Origin: a virus
Length of the DNA stretch: 46,829 bases
Direction: 5' to 3' (one strand)
Virus record (IMG/VR): IMGVR_UViG_3300032282_001534
Span: 1-46,829 of that record
Under the pieces are notes generated by a model. The model worked only from the letters and a program-made list of their open reading frames with translations. It did not search any database and was not told the DNA's origin. A program made the position numbers and the translations under genes. Of the stretch, positions 26,201 to 33,596 are shown in pieces (within the stretch, counting starts at the first letter, position 1; every line of letters starts with the position of its first letter).

Positions 26201-27421
26201 ATGATTAAAAGAACTAGTAAAGAAATAAAAGTTGCCATAAATAATGGTACTCTTGTAGATACAACAAATAAAACAAAATTATTTGAATTGTTTTCAAAAA
26301 GAGATCTATATTCTACAATATTTGATGATTATAATGTTAATAATATTGAAACAATTAACTTATGGACAGAAAGAACTTTATATGGAAAAATAGATCACGA
26401 ACAACAACCAGTACTACCAATTTATACAAAATTAAAAACTTTAATTAATTCTAATAATAATTCATGTTTTGTTGTTGCACCAGTAGCAGATGCTTTTTTA
26501 GATTTAAACAATAGTATGAATTATGATTCTAATATAAGAAAAATTAAACCTTCCAGTTATTATCCTTTAAGACCAAAATCTGCTACATACAATGTTGTAG
26601 ATAAAATGAATACTCAGATAATAGAGTTATTTGATTTTTATTATACTAGATATGTAAAATTATATAATAAAAAAAATATGATAAAATCATTTGAAGATTT
26701 TATTAATTATTCTTTAGAATTTTTAAATATTTCAAATCCTTTTATTACATTATCTTCTTTTTCTTTAAAACAAAATTATCTATCAAATGGTTTGACTATA
26801 GATTTGGTATCAGATAAAGATGCATCAAGCGATAAAGAAAAACAAATAAATTATTTAGAAGATGAAAACTTTACTTATTTCTTAGATAAAGCAGAACAGT
26901 TTGGATTTTTTGTAGATAAAAATGTACCTTGGAGATTAGTTTTTAATATTCAATCTCCTAATTCACAGAAATATTTACAAAAATATAATATTTCTAATAC
27001 AAAACAATTTTTTGAAACATTCTATGTTAGAACAATACTTCTTGAGCTTGATCTTATAAAACAACAATATGTAAGAACATACAACCAATTTTTAAGAATA
27101 AATCCAGATGTTCTAAACAGTTGCAACGAAAAAATACAACCAAGAACTCTCATAACAGATCAAATACTAAATGATGATTATAGGTGGTTAAAATTTCATT
27201 ATTTTCTTAAATTAAAAGAATTTAATCTTATTAAAGATCAAAATAATTATGATCAACTTATAAGTGATTTTAATATGTTATATGGTCTTAATAAAGACAT
27301 ATTAATAAAACATATACAGGAAGTAACAAAACCTGTTGTCGCAAATGGTGCAAATCCAGATCTTGATATGTTGAACTTGACAACAAAAAGACTAAGCTAT
27401 AAGATCAACTACAAGTTCTAA
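26201..27421 (+). CDS. Conserved-looking virion protein of unknown function
   Basis: 406 residues, very AT-rich (Asn, Lys, Ile, Tyr, Phe abundant). Notable segments: SKRDLYSTIFDDYNVNNIET, NLWTERTLYGKIDHEQQPVL, FVVAPVADAFLDLNNSMNYD and GFFVDKNVPWRLVFNIQSPN. The last is a pattern I recall from unnamed proteins next to baseplate genes in marine T4-like phages. No membrane segment, no catalytic motif. Its place at the end of the tail operon suggests a baseplate or fibre-attachment component. Function is not known. Confidence 0.5.
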   Translation: MIKRTSKEIKVAINNGTLVDTTNKTKLFELFSKRDLYSTIFDDYNVNNIETINLWTERTLYGKIDHEQQPVLPIYTKLKTLINSNNNSCFVVAPVADAFLDLNNSMNYDSNIRKIKPSSYYPLRPKSATYNVVDKMNTQIIELFDFYYTRYVKLYNKKNMIKSFEDFINYSLEFLNISNPFITLSSFSLKQNYLSNGLTIDLVSDKDASSDKEKQINYLEDENFTYFLDKAEQFGFFVDKNVPWRLVFNIQSPNSQKYLQKYNISNTKQFFETFYVRTILLELDLIKQQYVRTYNQFLRINPDVLNSCNEKIQPRTLITDQILNDDYRWLKFHYFLKLKEFNLIKDQNNYDQLISDFNMLYGLNKDILIKHIQEVTKPVVANGANPDLDMLNLTTKRLSYKINYKF

Positions 27422-27431
27422 AGAGGTTGCT

Positions 27432-28577
27432 ATGCTCGTTGAGCCGCTTGATAATAAAGGCGATTGTGTAGGTTTTTATTGTGATGGACAAATAGTAAAA
27501 GAAGTTCCAGACCATGTTGAATCTTGGGCTTATCATCCTGCTTTTGGAGTAAATGGTGAGTATGCTTACCTTTACTGCCAAGATGAAATTAATAAATTTG
27601 TTTCAGATGATTATAAAAGTGATTGGAAAATGCTCAACAACAAGATGAAAGCATTTTTTAAATCTTTTGGTTTAGCAAAGATTAATCTCGATGATAATTG
27701 TATCTTTGATATGATTCCAAATCATTTCATCATTAACTATTATGAGGTCAAATCTCAAATTGTTAAAAATATTTTAGACACAATCAGAAAACCAAAAGAT
27801 TATGATTATCTTGTCGCTCTTTCTGAAATTCTGTGGGACATTAAAAGTAGAAAACTAAACATTGAATTGTCTTCTCTAACAGATAAAAAGACAATTCAAA
27901 AATATACAGATGTAAGTCACTACATTAACTATAACATCTTTGGAACAAAAACAGGAAGACTATCAACTCATAAACATTCATTTCCAATTATGCAGATGGA
28001 TAAAAATCATCGTTCAATTATTCAACCAACAAACGATTGGTTTATTGAACTTGATTATAATGGTGCAGAGCTTAGGACGTTTTTGGCTCTTGCAGGTAAA
28101 GAACAACCAAAAGAAGACATTCATGATTGGAACAACAATCACATTTATGGCGGAATGAAAACAAGAGATGAAGCAAAAGTTGCATTTCTTGCTTGGCTTT
28201 ATGGAGAAACAAAAAATGAAAAAGCTGAAGTCATTTACAATAAAAAAGAAGTCCTTGATAAATATTGGAAGGGGGAAGTGGTTACTACATTCTACGGTAT
28301 GGAAATTCCTGCGGATAATCATCACGCTCTCTCTTACCTTATTCAGTCTACATTTGGTCAACTTGCTCTTCGTCAGATGATTAAAGTGTTTGACTTTCTA
28401 AAAGACCGTAAATCATTTATTGCTTTTACAATTCACGATAATATTGTTATCGACTTGGCAGAAGAAGATAAAAAAGATCTAAAGAAAATTATTAATGTTT
28501 TCTCAAATACAGATCTTGGTATGTTTAAAGTTAATGTAAAAGCAGGAAATAATTACGGAGAAATGCGTAAGATTTGA
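27432..28577 (+). CDS. Family-A DNA polymerase core, no exonuclease domain
   Basis: 381 residues, about the size of a bare polymerase domain. Motif 1 TGRLSTHKHSFPIMQM leads into motif A LDYNGAELRTFLALAG (catalytic D208). Motif B/O-helix is R245-DEA-K249-VAFLAWLY257-G. Motif C is FTIHDNIVIDL (H335, D336, N337). No 3'-5' exonuclease motifs are present; residues 1-150 look like no domain I know. At the O-helix position matching E. coli Pol I Phe762 there is Leu253. Motif C has Asn where most family members have Glu. It lies at the junction between tail genes and the junction cassette, far from the family-C polymerase at 45025. It could be an auxiliary repair or gap-filling enzyme. Confidence 0.85.
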   Translation: MLVEPLDNKGDCVGFYCDGQIVKEVPDHVESWAYHPAFGVNGEYAYLYCQDEINKFVSDDYKSDWKMLNNKMKAFFKSFGLAKINLDDNCIFDMIPNHFIINYYEVKSQIVKNILDTIRKPKDYDYLVALSEILWDIKSRKLNIELSSLTDKKTIQKYTDVSHYINYNIFGTKTGRLSTHKHSFPIMQMDKNHRSIIQPTNDWFIELDYNGAELRTFLALAGKEQPKEDIHDWNNNHIYGGMKTRDEAKVAFLAWLYGETKNEKAEVIYNKKEVLDKYWKGEVVTTFYGMEIPADNHHALSYLIQSTFGQLALRQMIKVFDFLKDRKSFIAFTIHDNIVIDLAEEDKKDLKKIINVFSNTDLGMFKVNVKAGNNYGEMRKI

Positions 28578-28584
28578 CTATTTA
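28577..28584 (+). promoter_or_regulatory. ACTATTTA box before the Dps-like gene
   Basis: ACTATTTATAG overlaps the last base of the polymerase stop codon and lies 26 nt before ATG 28603, with AGGAG between. It is the only exact non-coding copy downstream of the tail genes, suggesting that the cassette after it is expressed with virion proteins. Confidence 0.5.
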
Positions 28585-28602
28585 TAGTGTTAGGAGATAA
28601 TA

Positions 28603-28959
28603 ATGGACCAAATAGTAATGCAACTCGTCCAAATGGAACAACAAATGAGAATCTTCCATTGGCAAACAAAATCATTCGCCAGACACTCAGCCTTTGGTGG
28701 AATCTACGGAACGCTAGGTGATCTCATAGACACTTTTGCAGAGGCATGGATGGGAAGAAATGGAAGAGTGCGTGTTACTGGTCCAATTGAGCTTCAAGAC
28801 ATTGGTGGTGATGTTGAAGGTATTGTTGATGGATACATTGATACACTAATTTCAATGACCGATACTCTTGACCCACAAAAAGATACAGACCTTCTAAACA
28901 TTCGTGATGAAATTCTTGGAGAGTTCAATAAACTCAAATACCTATTAACACTTAAATAA
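28603..28959 (+). CDS. Dps / ferritin-like protein
   Basis: 118 residues, all helical. The segment FHWQTKSFARHSAFGGIYGT, then LGDLIDTFAEAWMG, matches the Dps/ferritin-like pattern. H28, D43 and E47 reproduce the spacing of the Dps ferroxidase ligands (His, +15 Asp, +4 Glu), and H19-W resembles the first ligand. It is shorter than cellular Dps (~165), apparently lacking the C-terminal helix. Dps proteins oxidise iron or coat DNA. Small ferritin-like proteins of this sort occur in phages without established function. The TAATG stop/start overlap couples it to the phosphatase-like gene. Confidence 0.65.
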   Translation: MDQIVMQLVQMEQQMRIFHWQTKSFARHSAFGGIYGTLGDLIDTFAEAWMGRNGRVRVTGPIELQDIGGDVEGIVDGYIDTLISMTDTLDPQKDTDLLNIRDEILGEFNKLKYLLTLK

Positions 28960-30005
28960 TGGATCCTTTAGTAAAACAACTTAGAGAATTATTAACAGAA
29001 CAAACAGAGCCTTATCAGATGAAGATGAAGGCTAAACATAGTCGTTTAAAGAAAAGAGTAATTGGTCACGGAGGACAAAGTGCTGGTGCTCCTTACTCAG
29101 TTAAACCTTCCATGAAACGTTCTAAGTCAGCCCCACCTATTGGTGAAAATGTTATTTATACAAGTCTTGAAGAAGGGTTTGTAGATTGGGCTAAAGAAAA
29201 ACTTGGCATTGGACAAGGTGAGTATGTAGAAAGCACAACGCCAGATGAATATAATTATTCAAAATTAACAGACAATCTTTATGTTGGAGCACAACCAAGA
29301 AATAAAAAAAATGAATTTCCAGAAAAAGAATTAAAAAAGTTCTCTAAAATTTTTGTAATGGTTCCAAAAGATGAATATGATTATACAACTTCTGAATATG
29401 TCACAAAAAAATCAGAGTTGTTTCCAGATGAAAAAGTAACCAAAACAATACAGCATCAAAATAATACATTAGATTTATTACAACAAAAGTTTCCAGATAA
29501 AGTTATGCATATTCCAACTCTAGATGAAAATCCTCAAGACGAACAAGGCTTGGATAATTTAAAAGATACTATTGATAAATTAAACCAAGCTGGTAATTTA
29601 ATTTCAGATGCAATGAACCAAGGAAAAGTTTTAGTTGTTTGCTCTAAAGGAATGAACAGGTCTATGACGGCAGCGTTATTGGCATTAAAACAAAAAGGGT
29701 ATAAACCAGAAGATCTAATTGAATTAGCAAGAAAAGTTAGAGGTACGTCATCTTTGTGGCACACTGGTAAACCTCACAATACATTTATCGACCTAATAAA
29801 AGGAACTCAAAAAATAAATGAACGTATTGTTAAAAAAGGTTCTAAATGGTGTTTAAAATCAAAAAAGAACAATAAAAATCTTGGATGTTACAGTTCTAAA
29901 AAAGATGTAAAGAAAAGAGAAAAACAAGTTCAATATTTTAAACATATGAAAGAAAGTGCTGTTGAACAAATGGTTAGAGAGGTTATAAGAGAAATACTGA
30001 AGTAG
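28959..30005 (+). CDS. Tyrosine / dual-specificity phosphatase-like protein with capsid-targeting-like N-terminus
   Basis: 348 residues in four parts. Residues 1-16 (MDPLVKQLRELLTEQT) contain L-L-T-E, matching a prohead-protease site. Residues 18-62 are basic and low complexity (KHSRLKKRVIGHGGQSAG, KRSKSAPPIGE). Residues about 100-285 are a DSP-type domain: LTDNLYVGAQPRNK, then VLVVCSKGMNRSMTAALLA with the C-x5-R loop (C228, R234) and a hydrophobic helix after it. The His usually before the Cys is Val. A D-E-N-P loop (around residue 189) could supply the general acid. The C-terminus (GSKWCLKSKKNNKNLGCYSS, then a Lys-rich helix) is a small module I have seen on other phage proteins. Activity is inferred from the loop. 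Confidence 0.7.
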   Translation: MDPLVKQLRELLTEQTEPYQMKMKAKHSRLKKRVIGHGGQSAGAPYSVKPSMKRSKSAPPIGENVIYTSLEEGFVDWAKEKLGIGQGEYVESTTPDEYNYSKLTDNLYVGAQPRNKKNEFPEKELKKFSKIFVMVPKDEYDYTTSEYVTKKSELFPDEKVTKTIQHQNNTLDLLQQKFPDKVMHIPTLDENPQDEQGLDNLKDTIDKLNQAGNLISDAMNQGKVLVVCSKGMNRSMTAALLALKQKGYKPEDLIELARKVRGTSSLWHTGKPHNTFIDLIKGTQKINERIVKKGSKWCLKSKKNNKNLGCYSSKKDVKKREKQVQYFKHMKESAVEQMVREVIREILK

Positions 30006-30012
30006 GTACAGA

Positions 30013-30417
30013 ATGGAAACAAAAGACAGCCTAGATTCTGTTGTAATTGTTGTAACAGATAAAAATAAAATACTCTTAATTAAAAGATCTAAAACAGACG
30101 AGTGGATGCCACTACACTGGTCATTTCCAGGTGGTCATATAGAAATTGGTGAACCACCCTACAAGGCAGCAAAACGCGAACTAAAAGAAGAAACCAATCT
30201 TGACGGTAAAATAAGTTATGCTGGTCTTCGTAAAACAAAAACAGGCAAAATGTACATTTATTTATGCGATGAATTTAAAAATGATGTTGAATTAAATTAT
30301 GAACATTGCGATTATAAATGGGTTGAATATAAAGACATTGATGATCTTGAAGACAAAACACCGTATGTAAAACAAATCATTGCTACTGCGCTTGAAATAC
30401 CAATGGGTTATGAATGA
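30013..30417 (+). CDS. Nudix hydrolase
   Basis: 134 residues. The Nudix box is almost complete: G41-x5-E47-x7-R55-E56-L57-x-E59-E60-T61-N62-L63, with Asn at the usual Gly position near the end. Upstream WSFPGGHIEIGE is typical. The family hydrolyses nucleoside diphosphates linked to another group, such as oxidised dNTPs, ADP-ribose, NAD(H) or RNA caps. Substrate cannot be assigned from sequence. It lies 8 nt after the phosphatase-like gene and overlaps the next gene by ATGA, so the group is probably co-expressed. Confidence 0.85.
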   Translation: METKDSLDSVVIVVTDKNKILLIKRSKTDEWMPLHWSFPGGHIEIGEPPYKAAKRELKEETNLDGKISYAGLRKTKTGKMYIYLCDEFKNDVELNYEHCDYKWVEYKDIDDLEDKTPYVKQIIATALEIPMGYE

Positions 30418-31202
30418 ATGTAATAGGGTTAGGAAAAACTGGTTGTAGTATTGTAGATAAGTTTTCTAAATATCCACAATATAAAATACACAAAGTATCA
30501 ATACAAGAACAAGACCACCCAGAAAAATATGAACAAAATACAAATCACATTCCATTCACATTAGATGATGATGATATTGATTTTTTTGTAAGTGGTGATG
30601 AAATATCCTGTGCTGCTTCTTTAAGAGTTTTGGAAAATTATAAAGGTTCAAACATTAGAATTTTTTACATTAAACCAAATCAAAAGTTCTTAACTGACTT
30701 ACAGAGAATGACTGATAGGGTTGTTTATAACGTACTTCAAGAATATACAAGATCTAAAAAATTTGATTCAATGTATATCATAAATTATGAAGATGTTGCA
30801 AAGACTGTAGGTAAGATTCCAATAATTGGATATTATGATAAGTTAAATACAGTAATTGTTGATACTATTCATATGATTAATTTTTTTGATCACAATGAAT
30901 CAATAATTGGAAATGAAGTTGAATTTTTGCCAACCTATTGTATAAATTCAATAGGTATAATGAACGCTGATACTGGTGTTGAAAACATGTTTTTCAACCT
31001 TGACGAGTGTAGAGAGAAGAGATACTATTACTCCATAGACGAAAAACAGTTAGAAACCGATGGTGATCTGTTTGATGCACTTTCAAATCAAATGGAAAGC
31101 AAATCGGAAGAGTTTGTAAAAAACAGTTTTGGAGTTTACTCTAATTGTTTTGGTAAGAATTATTGTTACTTGATTAAAAAATCACCACATATCCAGAGGT
31201 AA
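30414..31202 (+). CDS. Protein resembling a degenerate FtsZ/tubulin-type GTPase
   Basis: 262 residues. The start MNVIGLGKTGCSIVDKF has the Rossmann G-x-G-x-x-G/C opening of FtsZ (IGVGGGGCNAVNRM). After strand and helix come FFVSGDEISCAASLRVLENY and IRIFYIKP, lining up with the FtsZ order (V-T-A-G-M-G-G-G-T-G-T-G-A-A-P, then V-V-T-K-P-F). The Gly-rich phosphate loop is replaced by S-G-D-E-I-S-C (residues 60-66), so nucleotide binding may be lost. The remainder (IPIIGYYDKLNTVIVDTIHM, YYYSIDEKQLETDGDLFDAL) is shared, by memory, with unnamed proteins of marine T4-like phages. The FtsZ relation is a hypothesis from pattern, not a search. Confidence 0.4.
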   Translation: MNVIGLGKTGCSIVDKFSKYPQYKIHKVSIQEQDHPEKYEQNTNHIPFTLDDDDIDFFVSGDEISCAASLRVLENYKGSNIRIFYIKPNQKFLTDLQRMTDRVVYNVLQEYTRSKKFDSMYIINYEDVAKTVGKIPIIGYYDKLNTVIVDTIHMINFFDHNESIIGNEVEFLPTYCINSIGIMNADTGVENMFFNLDECREKRYYYSIDEKQLETDGDLFDALSNQMESKSEEFVKNSFGVYSNCFGKNYCYLIKKSPHIQR

Positions 31203-31204
31203 TT

Positions 31205-31456
31205 ATGAAGGCGTTTAAAGGAACCTTTCTTAAGAAAGATGGTTCGGAAAGAACAATGCAGTTTGTAAAAATTAAAGACTTGCCAACTGTATTCGTAGAG
31301 GGTAGGATTAAGGGAACAGGAAAGGTAAGAACCCTTTCTGATGGTTCCGAAACAGTTTATGATGTTGAGGCTAAGGAGTTCCGAATCTTCAATCATAAAA
31401 CGCTAGTAGGAGAGATTGTTGAAATCGATCTTGACGAAAGCACATTGAGTGGATAA
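31205..31456 (+). CDS. Small protein of unknown function upstream of gp32
   Basis: 83 residues, AGAGG ribosome site, start 3 nt after the previous stop. It is beta-rich and charged (MKAFKGTFLKKDGSERTMQF, VKIKDLPTVFVEG, KEFRIFNHKTLVGEIVEID). The end LDESTLSG is acidic. It may be a small OB- or SH3-like barrel, but I recognise no family. It is the last gene before the 67-bp gap ahead of the ssDNA-binding protein. Confidence 0.7.
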   Translation: MKAFKGTFLKKDGSERTMQFVKIKDLPTVFVEGRIKGTGKVRTLSDGSETVYDVEAKEFRIFNHKTLVGEIVEIDLDESTLSG

Positions 31457-31523
31457 GATAGAAACATGGCGGTTGAAGAGATTTGTTTAACCGTTCTTAA
31501 CAACAAACTAAGGAGACAATAAA

Positions 31524-32318
31524 ATGGCTATTGATATGAGCAAAATGAAGAACAAGCTTGAGAAGCTTGCTAATAATGGTAAGGAGAGCAACAATTCTGT
31601 TAGATGGAAGATGGAAGAGGGACAACACTCTGTTCGTATCGTTCCAACGGAAGACGGCGATCCATTCAAGGAGCTTTTCTTCCATTACAAGGTAGGTGGA
31701 AAGACTGTTCTTTGTCCCAAAAAGAACTTCTCTGATGATTGTCCTGTGTGCAACTTTGCTTCACAGCTTTGGCGTGACGGTGTAGCAAACGAGGATAAGG
31801 CAAGCCAGAAGATGGCAAAAGAGCTATTCCCCAAGCAGCGTTTTATGTCTCCTGTTCTAGTTCGCGGAGAAGAGGCAAAAGGTGTACAGGTATGGGAATA
31901 CGGTAAGCGTGCATATGAGACTATGATTGGTCTTGTTCTTAACCCAGAGTATGGTGACATTACTGATCCACAGGATGGTCTTGACCTTGTAATCGACTAC
32001 ACTAAGCCTCCTGCTGGTGCAAAAGATCAATTTCCAGAGACTAAGATTACTCCTCGCCGTAAGTCCTCACCACTTTGCGACCCATCTTATGGTGGAGCAG
32101 CAAAATGTAAGGAACTTCTCGACACTATTCCAGACTTTGGATCACTTTATCCACGCCAGAGTACACAAGAGGTTCAGAAGATCCTTGATGCTGCCCTTGC
32201 TTCCGATGAATCTGCTGAAACTGAGTCTCGTGAGATCGTGAAAGGTGGCAATAAGTCCAAAAAGTCTTCACCTGTTGATGAAGCCTTTGCAGGATTTACT
32301 GGAACAGACGACGACTAA
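31524..32318 (+). CDS. Single-stranded DNA-binding protein, gp32-like
   Basis: 264 residues, AAGGAG ribosome site. Features in T4 gp32 order: basic N-terminus (KMKNKLEKLANNGKESN) and QHSVRIVPTEDGDPF; a zinc-binding region with LCPKKNFSDDCPVCNFASQL; and an acidic C-terminal tail (VDEAFAGFTGTDDD) for protein contacts. It would coat ssDNA and recruit the helicase, polymerase and UvsX. G-rich codons compared with virion genes. The 67-bp leader has a weak inverted repeat (CGGTT/AACCG) but no sigma70-like promoter that I can find. A terminator follows. Confidence 0.85.
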   Translation: MAIDMSKMKNKLEKLANNGKESNNSVRWKMEEGQHSVRIVPTEDGDPFKELFFHYKVGGKTVLCPKKNFSDDCPVCNFASQLWRDGVANEDKASQKMAKELFPKQRFMSPVLVRGEEAKGVQVWEYGKRAYETMIGLVLNPEYGDITDPQDGLDLVIDYTKPPAGAKDQFPETKITPRRKSSPLCDPSYGGAAKCKELLDTIPDFGSLYPRQSTQEVQKILDAALASDESAETESREIVKGGNKSKKSSPVDEAFAGFTGTDDD

Positions 32319-32322
32319 TCTG

Positions 32323-32351
32323 TTGACTAACTAACGAAACGGGTGTATCTT
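32323..32351 (+). promoter_or_regulatory. Sigma70-like promoter overlapping a terminator, upstream of uvsX
   Basis: TTGACT (32323-32328), 17-nt spacer, TATCTT (32346-32351). The -10 spans the end of the 5' arm and the loop of the terminator at 32337. A start near 32358 would lie inside the 3' arm, so the new transcript would not carry the hairpin. Confidence 0.5.
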
Positions 32352-32371
32352 ATGGGTACACCCGTTTTCAT
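32337..32371 (+). terminator. Intrinsic terminator after gp32-like gene
   Basis: AAACGGGTGTA (32337-32347) pairs perfectly with TACACCCGTTT (32357-32367), 11 bp with 9-nt loop. The T-run is short (TTTTCATTT). It separates gp32 from uvsX. Confidence 0.85.
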
Positions 32372-32389
32372 TTATCACAAAGGAACCAA

Positions 32390-33514
32390 ATGGCTAAAAA
32401 AACTCAAACAACGACAAATGGTAAATTATCTATTGCACAAATGAGAGATGCAATTAATAAAAAAGCTGGAGTAGAAGTTTCTTTTGATCTTCTTGAACAA
32501 AACCCATCAGAAGTAACAGAATGGATTCCAACAGGTTCAGATGTACTAGACTCTATTATTTGTAGAGGCAAGAAAGCAGGAATTCCAGTTGGGCGTATTA
32601 CAGAACTTGCAGGTATTGAAGCCTCTGGTAAGTCTTACTTTGCCGCTCAGATTGCTGCTAATGCCCAAAAGATGGGAATGACCGTAGTTTACTTTGATTC
32701 AGAGTCTGCATTAGACCCTTCATTCCTTAGTAAAGCTGGATGTAATGTAGGTGAGATTATTTATACTCAAGCAGTAAACATTGAGTTTGTACTTGAAACT
32801 ATTGAACAACTTCTTGGAGAAGGTGATCACTTCTTATTTGTTCTTGACTCTTTTGCTTTTACTCCATCGCTTGCAGACCTTGAAGGAGATTTTAATCCTC
32901 AGTCTTCAATGGCAGTAAAACCAAGAATTATGTCAAAAGGTCTTGCTAAGCTTATTCAGCCAATTGCAAATAAGAAAAGCTCATTCCTTGTTCTTAATCA
33001 ACTAAAACAAAACATTGTAATGGGGCCAACAGCACATACAGAAATGCTTGTAAATCCATTTATAACTCCTGGCGGTAAAGCACTATCTTATGCTTATTCG
33101 CTAAGAATTTGGCTTACTCCAAAAAAAAGCAAAGCAAGTTATGTTGTATCTCCAACAGGATTTAGAATTGGGTCAGAGACTAAATGTGTCCTAAAGAAAT
33201 CTCGTTTTGGTACAGAAGGAAGAGAATGTTCGCTTAAACTCTTATGGGGTGGAGAACGAGTAGAAGTTTCAGACCATGAAGCTTGGCTTGACATTATTTC
33301 TAAATCAGATAGAGCTTCAAGTGGTGCATGGTGGACAATTACTCTACTTGATGGATCAGAGAAGAGATTTAGGTCAGCAGACTTTCCTACAGAACTTCAG
33401 AATGAAAGTTTTAGAAATGCTGTACTAAGTATTGTAGAAGAAGAGCTTATTACTAAATTTGATAAGCAAACTGGTAATGCTTCAAATTACTACAACATAG
33501 AAAGCGAAGACTAA
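32390..33514 (+). CDS. uvsX: UvsX/RecA-type recombinase
   Basis: 374 residues, AAAGGA ribosome site. Walker A is G75-IEASGKS (K81); Walker B is FLFVLDSFAF; the RecA core also shows VVYFDSESALDP and SSFLVLNQLKQNI (L2 side). NPFITPGGKALSYAYSLRIW is typical of T4-like UvsX. It forms filaments on ssDNA for recombination-dependent replication and repair, with gp32. C-terminus (NASNYYNIESED) is acidic, as in RecA. Arg codons are a mix of AGA and CGT. Confidence 0.92.
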   Translation: MAKKTQTTTNGKLSIAQMRDAINKKAGVEVSFDLLEQNPSEVTEWIPTGSDVLDSIICRGKKAGIPVGRITELAGIEASGKSYFAAQIAANAQKMGMTVVYFDSESALDPSFLSKAGCNVGEIIYTQAVNIEFVLETIEQLLGEGDHFLFVLDSFAFTPSLADLEGDFNPQSSMAVKPRIMSKGLAKLIQPIANKKSSFLVLNQLKQNIVMGPTAHTEMLVNPFITPGGKALSYAYSLRIWLTPKKSKASYVVSPTGFRIGSETKCVLKKSRFGTEGRECSLKLLWGGERVEVSDHEAWLDIISKSDRASSGAWWTITLLDGSEKRFRSADFPTELQNESFRNAVLSIVEEELITKFDKQTGNASNYYNIESED

Positions 33515-33532
33515 TCTAACTAAAACAAACAG

Positions 33533-33567
33533 GCTCCGTGGGGTTGACTTCCTCACGGGGCTTTGTT
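33533..33567 (+). terminator. Terminator-like hairpin with a -35 hexamer as its loop
   Basis: GCTCCGTGGGG (33533-33543) pairs with CCTCACGGGGC (33551-33561), 11 bp with two G-T wobbles. The 7-nt loop is TTGACTT. The tail TTTGTT is a weak T-tract. It follows the uvsX stop by 18 bp. Confidence 0.65.
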
Positions 33568-33572
33568 ACTAT
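33544..33572 (+). promoter_or_regulatory. Sigma70-like promoter upstream of the deaminase gene
   Basis: TTGACT (33544-33549), 17-nt spacer, TACTAT (33567-33572). The -35 is the loop of the terminator-like hairpin. A start near 33579 would give a leader of about 18 nt with GGAG at 33582 before ATG 33597. Confidence 0.5.
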
Positions 33573-33596
33573 CTATGTGTTGGAGAGAAGAACATC

